22,224 bases of DNA, from positions 1 through 22,224 of the forward strand of contig CANRFX010000011.1 in the NCBI GenBank assembly GCA_947629995.1, read 5' to 3'. The notes beneath the pieces were generated by a model. The model searched no databases. It was not told the origin of the DNA and saw only the letters and a program-made list of their open reading frames with translations. This document shows positions 7,523 to 16,095 of this stretch, piece after piece. Within the stretch, counting starts at the first letter, position 1, and each line of letters opens with the position of its first letter. This stretch comes from an uncultured Clostridia bacterium (GTDB taxonomy: Bacteria > Bacillota > Clostridia > TANB77 > CAG-508). The position numbers and the translations under genes were made by a program.

Positions 7523-8865
7523 ATGGAACAGATGAAAAAGAAACATAAAATTAGTTATTATATTTCACTTGTCATTTTAATTATAATATTATATTTTGCT
7601 TACCAAAATTATCAAAGAAATAATTTTAATGACTTTATACGAAGTGAAGCAAAATTATATTCATCTCAATTTATAAGAGATGATGAAGTAAAATATACTG
7701 CTAAAAGAAGTTATAAAATTAATTCAAAAGATTTTAATGATGCAATGTTTTATAAAAAAATTAAAGTAAATAAAAATCAGCCATATAAAGTAACATGTAT
7801 GGTAAAAACAAGTGGTGTACAGGCAGAAAGCGAAAATTCTGGAATAGGTGCACAAATTTCAATTGAAGGAACAACTGAAAGATCTGTTGCTATATCTGGT
7901 ACACAAAATTGGCAAAAAATAGAATTAATTTTTAATAGTAAAGATAGAGAAGAAGTAAATATTGGTTTTAGACTAGGTGGGTATTTAGGACAAGCGAAAG
8001 GTGAAGCATGGTTTTCAAATTTTACAATTGAAGAAGGAATAGCAGATAATAGTAATGAATGGAAATTTGCTTGTTTTATATTTAAAACAACAGATGTAAC
8101 AATTAATGAAAAGCAAATTAAATTAGAAGTAACTCGGAAATGATATAAACGACATTACAAATACAATTGATTTATTTGAAAAAACATGTTCAAATTTATC
8201 TAATAGAAAAATGACAGCTAAATGTGATATTTATGAGATTAACACGCCATTGTCAAAATTATCTTATGATAATACTTTCGGATATTATGTAGCAGCAGAA
8301 GATATTGAAAGTCAAATAAAGGACATTATAGCATCAAATGATTATGATCACATTTTTGCAATTGTAAGACTTCGGCGATGAAGAACACGAAAATGATATT
8401 GAAGTAAATGATTGGATAGGATTAGGTTCTATGGATTATTATGGAATTGGATTTTCGAATATCAGATTACCTAATGATTCAAAAAGCTATATTTATAAAT
8501 ATAATTCTAAAATTAATACTTTTCCAGAAGAAGTGTTTTTACATGAATTTTTACACTCTCTAGAAAGAAATGCGAAGGAATACGGGTATGAAAGACCAGA
8601 ATTACATGACTATGAAAAATATGGATATGAAAATGAAAGATTAATTGGACAAAAGAAGTGGTATACTGATTATATGAATAAAAACATTAAAACACAATCT
8701 GAAAAAATCGGATTACCAGAAGAAATATATACATTAAAACCAGCTAAAAACAGTAATTTTAAATACTCTTACCAAATGGAAGAATTTAAACAACCTGAAA
8801 ATATAATTGAAGAAATAAGAGAACTAATAGAAAATTTAGTAAATAAACTAAAAGGAAGTAGATAG
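7523..8865 (+). CDS. Membrane-anchored putative zinc metallopeptidase, needs two +1 shifts
   Basis: Read with +1 shifts at CGG codons 8135 and 8373, this is one 446-residue protein; otherwise it stops after 206. An N-terminal membrane segment (about 10-27) is followed by a beta-rich domain (about 70-175) resembling a carbohydrate-binding jelly roll (NWQKIELIF, GEAWFSNFTIEEG). A middle domain contains DHIFAIVRLGDEE and YYGIGFSNIRLP. The HEXXH zinc motif HEFLH then follows at residues 340-344, with nearby Glu, His and Asp (SLERN, ELHDYEKYGYE) as possible third ligands. I do not recognise the family; surface peptidase is an inference from the anchor and HEXXH. TATAAT at 7500-7505 and GGAGG upstream support the start. 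It lies just ahead of queA (4 nt gap). Confidence 0.75.
8132..8142 (+). other. +1 frameshift site 2 (ACT-C-GGA) in the metallopeptidase gene
   Basis: In-frame CGG at 8135-8137 follows ACT. The zero frame reads CGG AAA TGA and stops. The +1 frame reads GGA AAT GAT and stays open for 79 codons until the second site. CGGAAA is shared with five of the seven sites. Confidence 0.75.
8370..8380 (+). other. +1 frameshift site 3 (CTT-C-GGC) in the metallopeptidase gene
   Basis: In-frame CGG at 8373-8375 follows CTT and precedes C. The zero frame reads CGG CGA TGA and stops. The +1 frame reads GGC GAT GAA and runs through the HEFLH motif to 8865. The heptamer CTT-CGG-C resembles the yeast Ty1 +1 site CTT-AGG-C, though nothing else suggests a shared origin. 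Confidence 0.75.
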
Positions 8866-8869
8866 AAAG

Positions 8870-9892
8870 TTGAAAGTATCAGATTTTAATTATGAATTAC
8901 CAGAAGAATTAATTGCACAAACACCAATTGAAAAAAGAGATGAATCAAGATTAATGGTATTAAATACTGAAAAACATACAATAGAACATAAAACATTCAA
9001 AAATATTATAGATTATTTAAAACCAGGAGATGTATTAGTTAGAAATAATACAAAAGTAATACCAGCAAGATTATATGGTAGAAAACAGACAGGTGCAAAA
9101 GTTGAATTTTTATTATTAAATAACATAGAAGGAGATATTTGGGAATGTATTGTTAGACCAGGTAACAAACTTCATATTGGAACTAAAGTAATTTTTAAAG
9201 ATGGTTTATTAGAGGCAGATATTTTGGATGTAATGCCAGGAGGAACACGAAAAGTAAAATTTAGTTATAAAGGAATTTTTAATGAAATATTAGATAAAAT
9301 AGGACTTATGCCTTTACCACCTTATATTCATGAAGAATTAAAACAAAAAGATAGATATCAAACAGTGTATGCAAAATATAATGGGTCAGCAGCAGCTCCA
9401 ACAGCAGGATTACATTTTACAGAAGAATTATTAGGCAAATTAAAAGAAAAAGGAATTATTATTGCTAATGTGACATTGCATGTGGGAATTGGAACATTTA
9501 GACCAGTAAAAGAAGAAAATGTAGAAGAACATAAAATGCACACAGAACATTTCTATATAAAACAAGAAGATTGCGACAAAATAAATAAAGCAAAAAAGGA
9601 AGGAAAAAGAGTTATTGCAGTTGGAACAACTTCTTGTAGAGTATTAGAAACTGTTGCAAATGAAAATGGCTTAGTTGAGGAAGTAGAAACAGATACTGGA
9701 ATTTTTATTTACCCAGGATATAGTTTTAAGTGCATAGATGGATTAATTACAAATTTTCATTTACCACAATCAACTTTACTAATGTTAGTATCAGCTTTTG
9801 CAGGGAAAGATTACATATTAGAGGCATACAATGAAGCTGTAAAAGAAAAATATAGATTTTTTAGTTTTGGAGATGCAATGTTTATATATTAA
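8870..9892 (+). CDS. queA: S-adenosylmethionine:tRNA ribosyltransferase-isomerase
   Basis: QueA moves the ribosyl group of S-adenosylmethionine onto preQ1 in tRNA to make epoxyqueuosine. The 340-residue protein matches along its length. It begins MKVSDFNYELPEELIAQTP, then shows RDESRLMVL, NNTKVIPARLYG, GSAAAPTAGLHFT and LHVGIGTFRPV. It ends with GLITNFHLPQSTLLMLVSAF. The start codon is TTG at 8870, only 4 nt after the upstream stop, with GGAAG about 12 nt before it. It is followed 20 nt later by tgt, the usual queuosine pair. Several AT-rich contexts near here read normally without frameshift. Confidence 0.96.
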   Translation: MKVSDFNYELPEELIAQTPIEKRDESRLMVLNTEKHTIEHKTFKNIIDYLKPGDVLVRNNTKVIPARLYGRKQTGAKVEFLLLNNIEGDIWECIVRPGNKLHIGTKVIFKDGLLEADILDVMPGGTRKVKFSYKGIFNEILDKIGLMPLPPYIHEELKQKDRYQTVYAKYNGSAAAPTAGLHFTEELLGKLKEKGIIIANVTLHVGIGTFRPVKEENVEEHKMHTEHFYIKQEDCDKINKAKKEGKRVIAVGTTSCRVLETVANENGLVEEVETDTGIFIYPGYSFKCIDGLITNFHLPQSTLLMLVSAFAGKDYILEAYNEAVKEKYRFFSFGDAMFIY

Positions 9893-9912
9893 AAAGGAGA
9901 GAAATAAGTAAA

Positions 9913-11042
9913 ATGAAACCAGCAGTAACATATGAATTGCTACATGAATGTAAGCAAACAGGAGCAAGAAGAGGAGTTATACACACACCACATGGGGATA
10001 TCCAAACTCCAATATTCATGCCAGTAGGAACACAAGCTACAGTAAAATCAATGACACCTGAGGAGTTAAAAGAAGAGGTAAAAGCGCAAATTATTTTATC
10101 AAATACATATCATTTATATTTAAGACCAGGACATGAAATTGTAAAAGAAGCGGGCGGACTTCATAAATTTATGAATTGGGATAGACCAATTTTGACAGAC
10201 TGTGGGGGATTTCAAGTATTTAGCTTAAGTGATTTAAGAACTATTTCAGAAGATGGAGTGGAATTCAAATCTCATTTAGATGGAAGCAAGCATTTCTTTT
10301 CACCAGAAAAAGTGATGGAAATAGAAGAAGCTCTTGGTGCAGATATAATAATGTCATTTGATGAATGTGTAGAACATCGGTGCAAGTTATGAATATACAA
10401 AACAATCAATGGAAAGAACAACAAGATGGGCTATAAGATGTAAAAAAGCACATAAAAACACTGAAAAACAAGCTTTATTTGGAATTATTCAAGGTGGATT
10501 TTATAAAGATTTAAGAGAAAAAAGTGCTAAAGATTTAATTGAACTTGATTTACCAGGATATGCAATAGGTGGAATTAGTGTAGGAGAACCAAAAGAAGAA
10601 TTTTTAGATATATTAAATTATACTGCACCTATGATGCCAAAAGATAAACCAAGATATTTAATGGGAGTTGGTACACCAGACTACTTAATAGAAGCGGTTT
10701 TAGCTGGAATTGATATGTGTGATTGTGTTTTGCCAACTAGAATAGCAAGAAATGGAACAGCTATGACTTCTAGACGGAAAAGTTGTTGTTAGAAATGCAA
10801 GTTATGAAAGAGATTTTACACCACTTGATCCAGAATGTGATTGTTATACTTGTAAAAATTATACAAGAGCATATATTCGCCATTTAGTAAAGACAAATGA
10901 AATTTTAGGAGATAGATTATTATCAATTCATAATCTAAGATTCTTGACTAATTTGATGGAAAAGGTTAAAATAGAAATAGAGAGAGATAATTTAGCAAAT
11001 TTTAAAGAAGAATTTTATAGAAAATATGGATATATAAAATAA
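9913..11042 (+). CDS. tgt: tRNA-guanine transglycosylase, needs two +1 shifts
   Basis: Tgt exchanges guanine-34 for preQ1 in GUN-anticodon tRNAs, the step before QueA. The starting frame ends after 159 residues. Skipping the C of in-frame CGG at 10378 and at 10775 gives a 375-residue protein of normal length. The acid/base Asp lies in LTDCGGFQVFS (Asp96; the next residue is Cys where Ser is usual). The nucleophile region is GIDMCDCVLPTRIARNG, in the middle segment. The zinc ligands CDCYTC and a later His (LLSIHN) lie only in the third segment. Both shifts are therefore needed for the catalytic and zinc parts. The joins read DECVEH-GASYEY and MTSR-GKVVVRNASYERDF, the latter strongly conserved in Tgt. 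Confidence 0.93.
10375..10392 (+). other. +1 frameshift site 4 (CAT-C-GGT) in tgt
   Basis: In-frame CGG at 10378-10380 follows CAT. The zero frame reaches TGA at 10390. The +1 frame reads GGT GCA AGT TAT GAA and continues the Tgt family homology (YEYTKQSMERTTRW). Confidence 0.85.
10772..10792 (+). other. +1 frameshift site 5 (AGA-C-GGA) in tgt
   Basis: In-frame CGG at 10775-10777 follows AGA. The zero frame reaches TAG at 10790. The +1 frame reads GGA AAA GTT GTT GTT AGA, restoring the conserved TSRGKVVVRNA stretch and the zinc-binding C-terminus. The glycine is a conserved family position. Confidence 0.88.
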
Positions 11043-11057
11043 TGGAGGCGAATACAA

Positions 11058-12464
11058 ATGAACATAATAGAAGAAAGTTTTCAAAATAAAGAAGAAAAAA
11101 AGAAAAAAAGAATAGGTCGAATTTTATTAATATCAATTATTCTAGTTATTATTATAATTATTGCAATTATTTCATATCTGATGTATCTTAAAAGTCAAGT
11201 GTTAAAACTAACAATAGATGGAAAGTTAAACGAAAATGTAAAGCAATTATTAGTATTTGAAGACGATGGAACAATATATGTTCCAATTAAGAAAATTGCA
11301 CAATATTTTGGCTATGAAAGTTATAATGGAGAATATAGCGAAAAATCAGAGACACAAAGTAAATGCTATTTACAAAATAATACAGAAGCTATAAATTTTG
11401 AATTAGGAGAAGAAAAAATTTATAAGCTTGACTTAGTAGATACATCATCAGATTACGAATATATATATATATATAAGCCGGTAAAAAGTATAAATGGAGA
11501 ATTATATATGACAACAGAGGGATTAGAAAAGGCATTTAATCTTAGTTTTGAATATAATCAAGATAAAAATACAATAACCATTTTAACAATACCATATTTG
11601 TATAATTATTATAAAAGTAAAGTATTAGATTTTGGATATGCTGAATTAAGTAATGTAAGTGTTAATCAAAAAGCAATATTAAATGATCAATTAATTGTAT
11701 TAAAAGATAGAAGTAAAAAACAATATGGTGTTATTAAAATAAATGGAACAGTTATATTAGAACCAAAATATGATAATATAACATACCTTCCAAATACAGG
11801 TGATTTTTTAGTTGAAACTAATAAAAAAGTTGGAATCTTATCTTCAAATAGAGAAACAAAAATACCAATCATGTATGATAGCATTCAGTTGATGGATAAA
11901 GATTCAGGACTATACCTAGTAAAACAAGAAAATAAATATGGTGTACTCGATATTAATGGTAATACAAAAATATATATTGAAAACAATCAAATAGGAGTAG
12001 ATATTTCAAGATTTACTAAAAATAATATTAAAAATAAATATATATTAGCTAATAATTTAATACCAGTAAAAAAAGATGATTATTGGGCTTTATTTGATAA
12101 AAATGGAAAACAATTAACAGAATATAAATATGATAGTCTAGGTTATGTAGCATCTAATAATAATAAAGATGCAATAAGCTTATTAGTTATTCCAGATTAT
12201 GATGTATTAGTTGCATGTAAAGATAAAAAATATACTTTAGTTAATTCAGTAGGAGCAGAATTATTTCCAATAGTTGCTGATGATATTTATATGACAATTG
12301 TTAGAGATGAAAAATATTATACAATAGGAGTAAATGACCAAACAATAGACGCAATTGAATATTTAAATCAAAATGGAATAACACCAAGACAAAATACAAC
12401 ATCTAGTGATGTTGACAATAATCAAGAAAGTAATGATGAAGAACAAGAAAATAGTGTTGAATGA
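11058..12464 (+). CDS. Membrane-anchored WG-repeat protein
   Basis: The protein has 468 residues. A basic N-terminus is followed by one membrane segment (about 23-42). Next comes a region resembling the copper-amine-oxidase-like N-terminal domain of Firmicute surface proteins (DGTIYVPIKKIAQYFGY, then TTEGLEKAFNLSFEYNQDKN). The second half contains diverged WG/KWG-type repeats of about 45 residues: YGVIKINGTVILEPKYDNI, VGILSSNRETKIPIMYDSI, YGVLDINGNTKI and YWALFDKNGKQLTEYKYDS. The C-terminal 25 residues are Asn/Glu-rich and probably disordered. It probably sits outside the membrane; its function is unknown. It begins 15 nt after tgt with TGGAGG upstream, so it is likely in the same transcript. 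Confidence 0.82.
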   Translation: MNIIEESFQNKEEKKKKRIGRILLISIILVIIIIIAIISYLMYLKSQVLKLTIDGKLNENVKQLLVFEDDGTIYVPIKKIAQYFGYESYNGEYSEKSETQSKCYLQNNTEAINFELGEEKIYKLDLVDTSSDYEYIYIYKPVKSINGELYMTTEGLEKAFNLSFEYNQDKNTITILTIPYLYNYYKSKVLDFGYAELSNVSVNQKAILNDQLIVLKDRSKKQYGVIKINGTVILEPKYDNITYLPNTGDFLVETNKKVGILSSNRETKIPIMYDSIQLMDKDSGLYLVKQENKYGVLDINGNTKIYIENNQIGVDISRFTKNNIKNKYILANNLIPVKKDDYWALFDKNGKQLTEYKYDSLGYVASNNNKDAISLLVIPDYDVLVACKDKKYTLVNSVGAELFPIVADDIYMTIVRDEKYYTIGVNDQTIDAIEYLNQNGITPRQNTTSSDVDNNQESNDEEQENSVE

Positions 12465-12503
12465 TAAAATAATATTAAACAATAAAATAATATTGAACAA
12501 TAA
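12465..12503 (+). repeat. 18-bp tandem repeat, two copies plus a partial
   Basis: The units 12465-12482 and 12483-12500 differ at one base, and a third begins at 12501. The repeat lies between the WG-repeat gene stop and its terminator. It is AT-only except for one or two bases per unit. Confidence 0.8.
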
Positions 12504-12527
12504 AAAGAAGGGTTACCTTCTTTTTTT
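12504..12527 (+). terminator. Rho-independent terminator of the tgt transcript
   Basis: The 8-bp stem AAAGAAGG/CCTTCTTT (12504-12511 with 12516-12523), loop GTTA, merges with a seven-T run. Confidence 0.88.
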
Positions 12528-12678
12528 GTATGTTATCGATTAAAAATTTAATCAAATATTATAAAAAAATTCAAAAAAACATTTACATTTAAAAAAAAAT
12601 TGTATACAATATAGTAAATAGTAGAAAAATGTCAAAAAATAGAAAATAACAAAAGAAAATAAGAAAGGAAGAAAATCA

Positions 12679-13971
12679 ATGAAAATATTGATGTTAACAT
12701 GGGAGTATCCACCAAGAGTAGTAGGTGGGATATCAAGAGTTGTGTCAGATTTATCAAAAACATTATTAAAAGATGGTCATGATGTAACTGTTATTACATA
12801 TAGAGATGGGGACAGTCCATATTTTGAGGACGATAAAGGTGTAAAAGTATATAGAGTAGATAATTATATGATTAATCCTAACAACTTTATTGATTGGATT
12901 ATGCAAATGAATTTCAGTATGCTTGCTAAAGCAAACGAAATAATTCGAGAAGAAGGAAAATTTGATGTTATACATGCACATGATTGGTTAGTTGCATATA
13001 GTGCAAAAACATTAAAAAATTCTTACAATATTCCAATTGTTGCCACTATTCATGCAACAGAAGCGGGAAGAAATAGTGGAATTCATGACGAACAGCAAAG
13101 ATATATAAATGATACAGAATGGATGTTAACATATGAAGCAGCAGAGGTAGTAGTAAATAGTAATTATATGAAAAATGAATTACAAAGATTATTCGGGCTA
13201 CCATATGAAAAAATTAACGTTATACCAAATGGTGTAAATATGGGGCTATATAATGGAATTGAAAGAGATTATAATTTTAGAAGAAGATATGCAATGGATA
13301 ATGAAAAAATAATCTTATTTATGGGAAGATTAGTATATGAAAAAGGAATACAACATCTTATTGCTGCTATGCCAAAGATACTAGAGGGTTATCATGATAC
13401 AAAACTAGTAATTTGTGGAAAAGGTGGAATGTTAGACGAATTAAGAAGGCAAGTAGATAATATGGGCATATCAAATAAAGTTTATTTTGCAGGATATATG
13501 TGTGGAAAAGATGTACAAAAAATGTATAAAGCTGCAGATATATCTGTTTTTCCAAGTACTTATGAACCATTTGGAATTGTAGCATTAGAAGCAATGCTAT
13601 CAGAAAATCCAGTAGTTGTTTCTGATATTGGAGGACTAAATGAAATAGTAGAACATAGAGTAAATGGAATGAAAACATATTGTGGAAATTCAAATTCTAT
13701 AGCAGATTCAATTTTAGAATTGTTATATAATCCAAAGCTTTGTAGTGAAATAACTAAAAAAGCAAAAAACAAAGTAAGAAATGAATATAATTGGAGCAAA
13801 ATAGCACAAGATACGCATTTTACTTATCAAAAAGCAATTTGTCAATCTGTAGCAGAAGAACAAAAGAGACAATTAGAGCAAGAAAGAGCAAGAAAAAACA
13901 AGAAAACGAAAAATGTCGGAAACGAAATTACAAACTTACTTAGCTTCAAGAAACGACAAGCCTATGCTTAA
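12679..13971 (+). CDS. GT4-family glycosyltransferase, starch/glycogen-synthase-like
   Basis: The 430-residue protein has the two-domain GT-B fold. The N-terminal donor-loop start is MKILMLTWEYPPRVVGGISR, followed by FDVIHAHDWLVAYSAK. The C-terminal GT1 domain has ILFMGRLVYEKGIQHLI, KVYFAGYM and the nucleotide-sugar motif FPSTYEPFGIVALEAM followed by ENPVVVSDIGGLNEIV. These match ADP/UDP-glucose-using GT4 enzymes of the glycogen synthase type, but the acceptor cannot be read. The last 50 residues form a charged helix ending in a basic tail. GGAAG precedes the start. The stop codon lies within the first copy of the downstream hairpin pair. GTCGGA near 13917 is out of frame and leaves the frame intact. 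Confidence 0.88.
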   Translation: MKILMLTWEYPPRVVGGISRVVSDLSKTLLKDGHDVTVITYRDGDSPYFEDDKGVKVYRVDNYMINPNNFIDWIMQMNFSMLAKANEIIREEGKFDVIHAHDWLVAYSAKTLKNSYNIPIVATIHATEAGRNSGIHDEQQRYINDTEWMLTYEAAEVVVNSNYMKNELQRLFGLPYEKINVIPNGVNMGLYNGIERDYNFRRRYAMDNEKIILFMGRLVYEKGIQHLIAAMPKILEGYHDTKLVICGKGGMLDELRRQVDNMGISNKVYFAGYMCGKDVQKMYKAADISVFPSTYEPFGIVALEAMLSENPVVVSDIGGLNEIVEHRVNGMKTYCGNSNSIADSILELLYNPKLCSEITKKAKNKVRNEYNWSKIAQDTHFTYQKAICQSVAEEQKRQLEQERARKNKKTKNVGNEITNLLSFKKRQAYA

Positions 13972-14082
13972 AGGTGTTTTTTGGGACGGGGTCAAAAAAC
14001 ACCCTTTTTTGTTATATTATAGAAAAATTAAAATTAATTATTAAAAAGGTGTTTTTTGACCCCGTCCCAAAAAACACCTTTT
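13970..14082. repeat. Pair of inverted GC-rich hairpins (REP/BIME-like)
   Basis: Copy 1 (13970-14009) and copy 2 (14043-14082) are reverse complements over at least 34 bp without mismatch. They are separated by about 34 AT-rich bases. Each copy also folds alone into an 11-bp stem (GGTGTTTTTTG/CAAAAAACACC). The 9-nt loop is GGACGGGGT in copy 1 and its complement in copy 2. The loops are strikingly GC-rich for this genome. Both copies end in T runs and could act as terminators. The layout resembles paired repetitive extragenic palindromes; other genomic copies cannot be seen. Confidence 0.85.
13972..14010 (+). terminator. Likely terminator of the glycosyltransferase gene (hairpin copy 1)
   Basis: The 11-bp stem 13973-13983 with 13993-14003 is followed by six T residues at 14005-14010. 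It starts right at the stop codon. Confidence 0.7.
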
Positions 14083-14134
14083 AAAATATTTTATAAAAAT
14101 CTTCAAATTCTACAAATTTAGCAAAAAAATGGTG

Positions 14135-14140
14135 TATAAT
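14135..14140 (+). promoter_or_regulatory. Possible -10 box for era-yqzL-recO
   Basis: A perfect TATAAT lies directly after TG, 30 nt before the era start. No good -35 box is found at 16-18 nt, so this is tentative. Confidence 0.4.
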
Positions 14141-14170
14141 ATAAAAAAGAAAAAAGGAAGGAAAAATTAT

Positions 14171-15079
14171 ATGGAAGAAGCAGAATTTAAATCTGGATTT
14201 GTAACATTGATTGGAAGAACGAATGTAGGAAAATCAACTTTAATTAATTTATTAGTAGGAGAAAAAGTAGCTGGAATTAGTAGTAAAGTTCAAACAACAA
14301 GGACAGCAATTAAAGGAATTGTAAATAGAAAAAATAGTCAAATTATATTTACAGATACCCCAGGAATTCATAAGCCGAAAACAAAATTGAACCAAACTAT
14401 GATAGAAACATCATTTGGAAGTTTACAAGATACTGATATTATATTATTTTTGATAGAAGCAACAAGTGAAAATATAGGAAAAGGAGATAGTATAATACTA
14501 GAAAAAATAAAGGAAGCAAACAAAAAAACTATTTTAATTATAAATAAAATTGATTTAGTAAAAAGAGAAAATCTTTTAAAATTAATTGATATTTATAGAA
14601 AAGAATATAATTTTGAAGCAGTTATTCCAATTTCAGCAACAAACAAAAAATATAAAGAAATTATACTAAAAGAAATTGAAAAAAATTTAAAACCAGGACC
14701 AGCTTATTATGACATAGATGAATACACAGATCAAACATTAAGACAATTAGCAGAGGAAACAATTCGTGAAAAAGCCTTAAAATTATTACAAGACGAAGTA
14801 CCACATGGAATTTATGTAGAAGTAGAAAAACTCAAAACAAGAAAGAATAAACAAAACGAAAATATTTATGATATAGAAGCAACAATTTATTGCCTAAGAG
14901 AATCACACAAAGGAATTATAATTGGAAAAAATGGAGAGATGTTAAAGAAAATAGGAAGAATGGCAAGAATTGATATGGAAGAAAATTTTGGAGTAAAAAT
15001 TAATTTAAAAACATGGGTTAAAGTAAACGAAGATTGGCAATCAAATGATTCAATTGTAAATAAATTTAAATTAAAATAG
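14171..15079 (+). CDS. era: GTPase Era
   Basis: Era is a 16S rRNA-binding GTPase of late 30S assembly. All motifs are present in the 302-residue product. G1 is GRTNVGKST (15-23). G3 is DTPGIHKPK, G4 is NKID and G5 is SAT. A C-terminal KH domain includes GIIIGKNGEMLKKIGRMAR. The start at 14171 has AAGGAAGG 11-18 nt upstream. An in-frame ATG at 14129 overlaps the probable -10 box and adds a non-conserved basic extension, so it is rejected. It is followed by yqzL and recO, the standard Firmicute order. Confidence 0.96.
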   Translation: MEEAEFKSGFVTLIGRTNVGKSTLINLLVGEKVAGISSKVQTTRTAIKGIVNRKNSQIIFTDTPGIHKPKTKLNQTMIETSFGSLQDTDIILFLIEATSENIGKGDSIILEKIKEANKKTILIINKIDLVKRENLLKLIDIYRKEYNFEAVIPISATNKKYKEIILKEIEKNLKPGPAYYDIDEYTDQTLRQLAEETIREKALKLLQDEVPHGIYVEVEKLKTRKNKQNENIYDIEATIYCLRESHKGIIIGKNGEMLKKIGRMARIDMEENFGVKINLKTWVKVNEDWQSNDSIVNKFKLK

Positions 15080-15153
15080 AAAATAGTATAAAAATTATAA
15101 ATTTGCAAAAGATAAAATTAAAGGTAAAACTTTAAATAAAGGAGAGAAAGCTT

Positions 15154-15351
15154 ATGATTCGTAAAATTGCATGGGAAACCTTTAAAAATACAGGAGATAT
15201 CAATTCTTTTATGGAATTAAAACAAATTGAAAATATAGAAAAAGAAATAAAAAACGAACTTGATAGTGGGGCTAGTAGTGCTAGTAACAATTTCGAAAAA
15301 ACTGAAAATATCGAATCAGTCCCAAATTCATCTGAAAAAAGAGGAAATTAA
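15154..15351 (+). CDS. yqzL: YqzL-like small protein
   Basis: This is a 65-residue protein. The first half (IRKIAWETFKNTGDINSFMELK) matches the YqzL-like family, which sits between era and recO in many Firmicutes. The second half is Ser/Asn/Glu-rich and probably disordered, longer than the usual ~45 residues. GGAGAG precedes the ATG and the stop is immediately upstream of the recO start. Function is unknown. Confidence 0.8.
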   Translation: MIRKIAWETFKNTGDINSFMELKQIENIEKEIKNELDSGASSASNNFEKTENIESVPNSSEKRGN

Positions 15352-15352
15352 A

Positions 15353-16082
15353 ATGTCAAATGTAAAAATAAATGGAATAGTATTGTCAGAAAATAACATG
15401 GGAGATTTTGATAAAATGCTTACCGTACTTACTCCAAATGTACGGAAAAATATCTTGTGTAGCAAAAGGAGCAAGAAGACCTAAAAGTGCTCTTTTGGCA
15501 GGCACACAAATTTTTTGCTTTGGAGAATATTTGATGTATAAAGGAACCGAAAACTACCATATTAATTCAGTGGAACCAATTGAAATTTTTTATAATCTTA
15601 GAACAGATTTAGATAAATTAAAATATGCTGTACATATTAATAAAATTATTCAAGATGTAACTCGAGAAAATCAAAATTGTTATAAAATATTGCAATTATT
15701 GTTAAATACGCTTTATACGATATCTGAGACCGAAAAAAAATTAGATATGGTACTCGGAATTTTTAAATTACGTTTGCTTTGCATACTAGGTTTTACACCA
15801 AAAATAAAGGAATGTGTAAATTGCAATGAACAAAATGAATTATCTTATTTTAGCATAAAAGATAATGGATTAAAGTGTAAAATATGTGGAAAGCAAGATA
15901 CTAGTTGTATTAAAATAAGTGAAAGTACATTAAATGCAATTAAATATATTGTGACAGCACCACCAAAAAAATTATATTCTTTTGATTTAAAAGATAACTC
16001 ATTAGAAGAATTTAAATTAGTAACAAAGCTTTACTTTAACGAAAAATTAGAAAAAGAATATAAGTTAGAAAATTTATTTTAA
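15353..16082 (+). CDS. recO: DNA repair protein RecO, needs +1 shift at 15443
   Basis: RecO loads RecA with RecR during recombinational repair. In the starting frame the protein ends 13 codons after CGG 15443, at about 43 residues. Skipping C15443 joins DKMLTVLTPNV to GKISCVAKGARRPKSALLAG. That is the conserved OB-fold segment of RecO, in which this Gly is highly conserved. The product is 242 residues, normal for the family. The zinc-finger cysteines CVNC and CKIC lie near residues 150-175. The ATG at 15353 has GAGG about 9 nt upstream and almost touches the yqzL stop. CTC GGA near 15755 contains CGG out of frame and causes no break. Confidence 0.93.
15440..15450 (+). other. +1 frameshift site 6 (GTA-C-GGA) in recO
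   Basis: In-frame CGG at 15443-15445 follows GTA. The +1 frame GGA AAA ATA TCT gives the conserved GKIS of RecO. The zero frame gives unrelated sequence and a stop within 13 codons. Confidence 0.88.
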
Positions 16083-16095
16083 AAATCAATACCCA

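Noticed and set aside
8135..8137. Simple reassignment of CGG to another amino acid
   Set aside because: A three-base reassignment does not fix the frame. The downstream homology lies in the +1 frame at every site.
11459..11475. (AT)8 microsatellite in the WG-repeat gene as a phase-variation switch
   Set aside because: The tract is short and interruption-free only over 17 bases in a genome that is extremely AT-rich. It encodes an in-frame YIYIY stretch and there is no sign of an alternative state.
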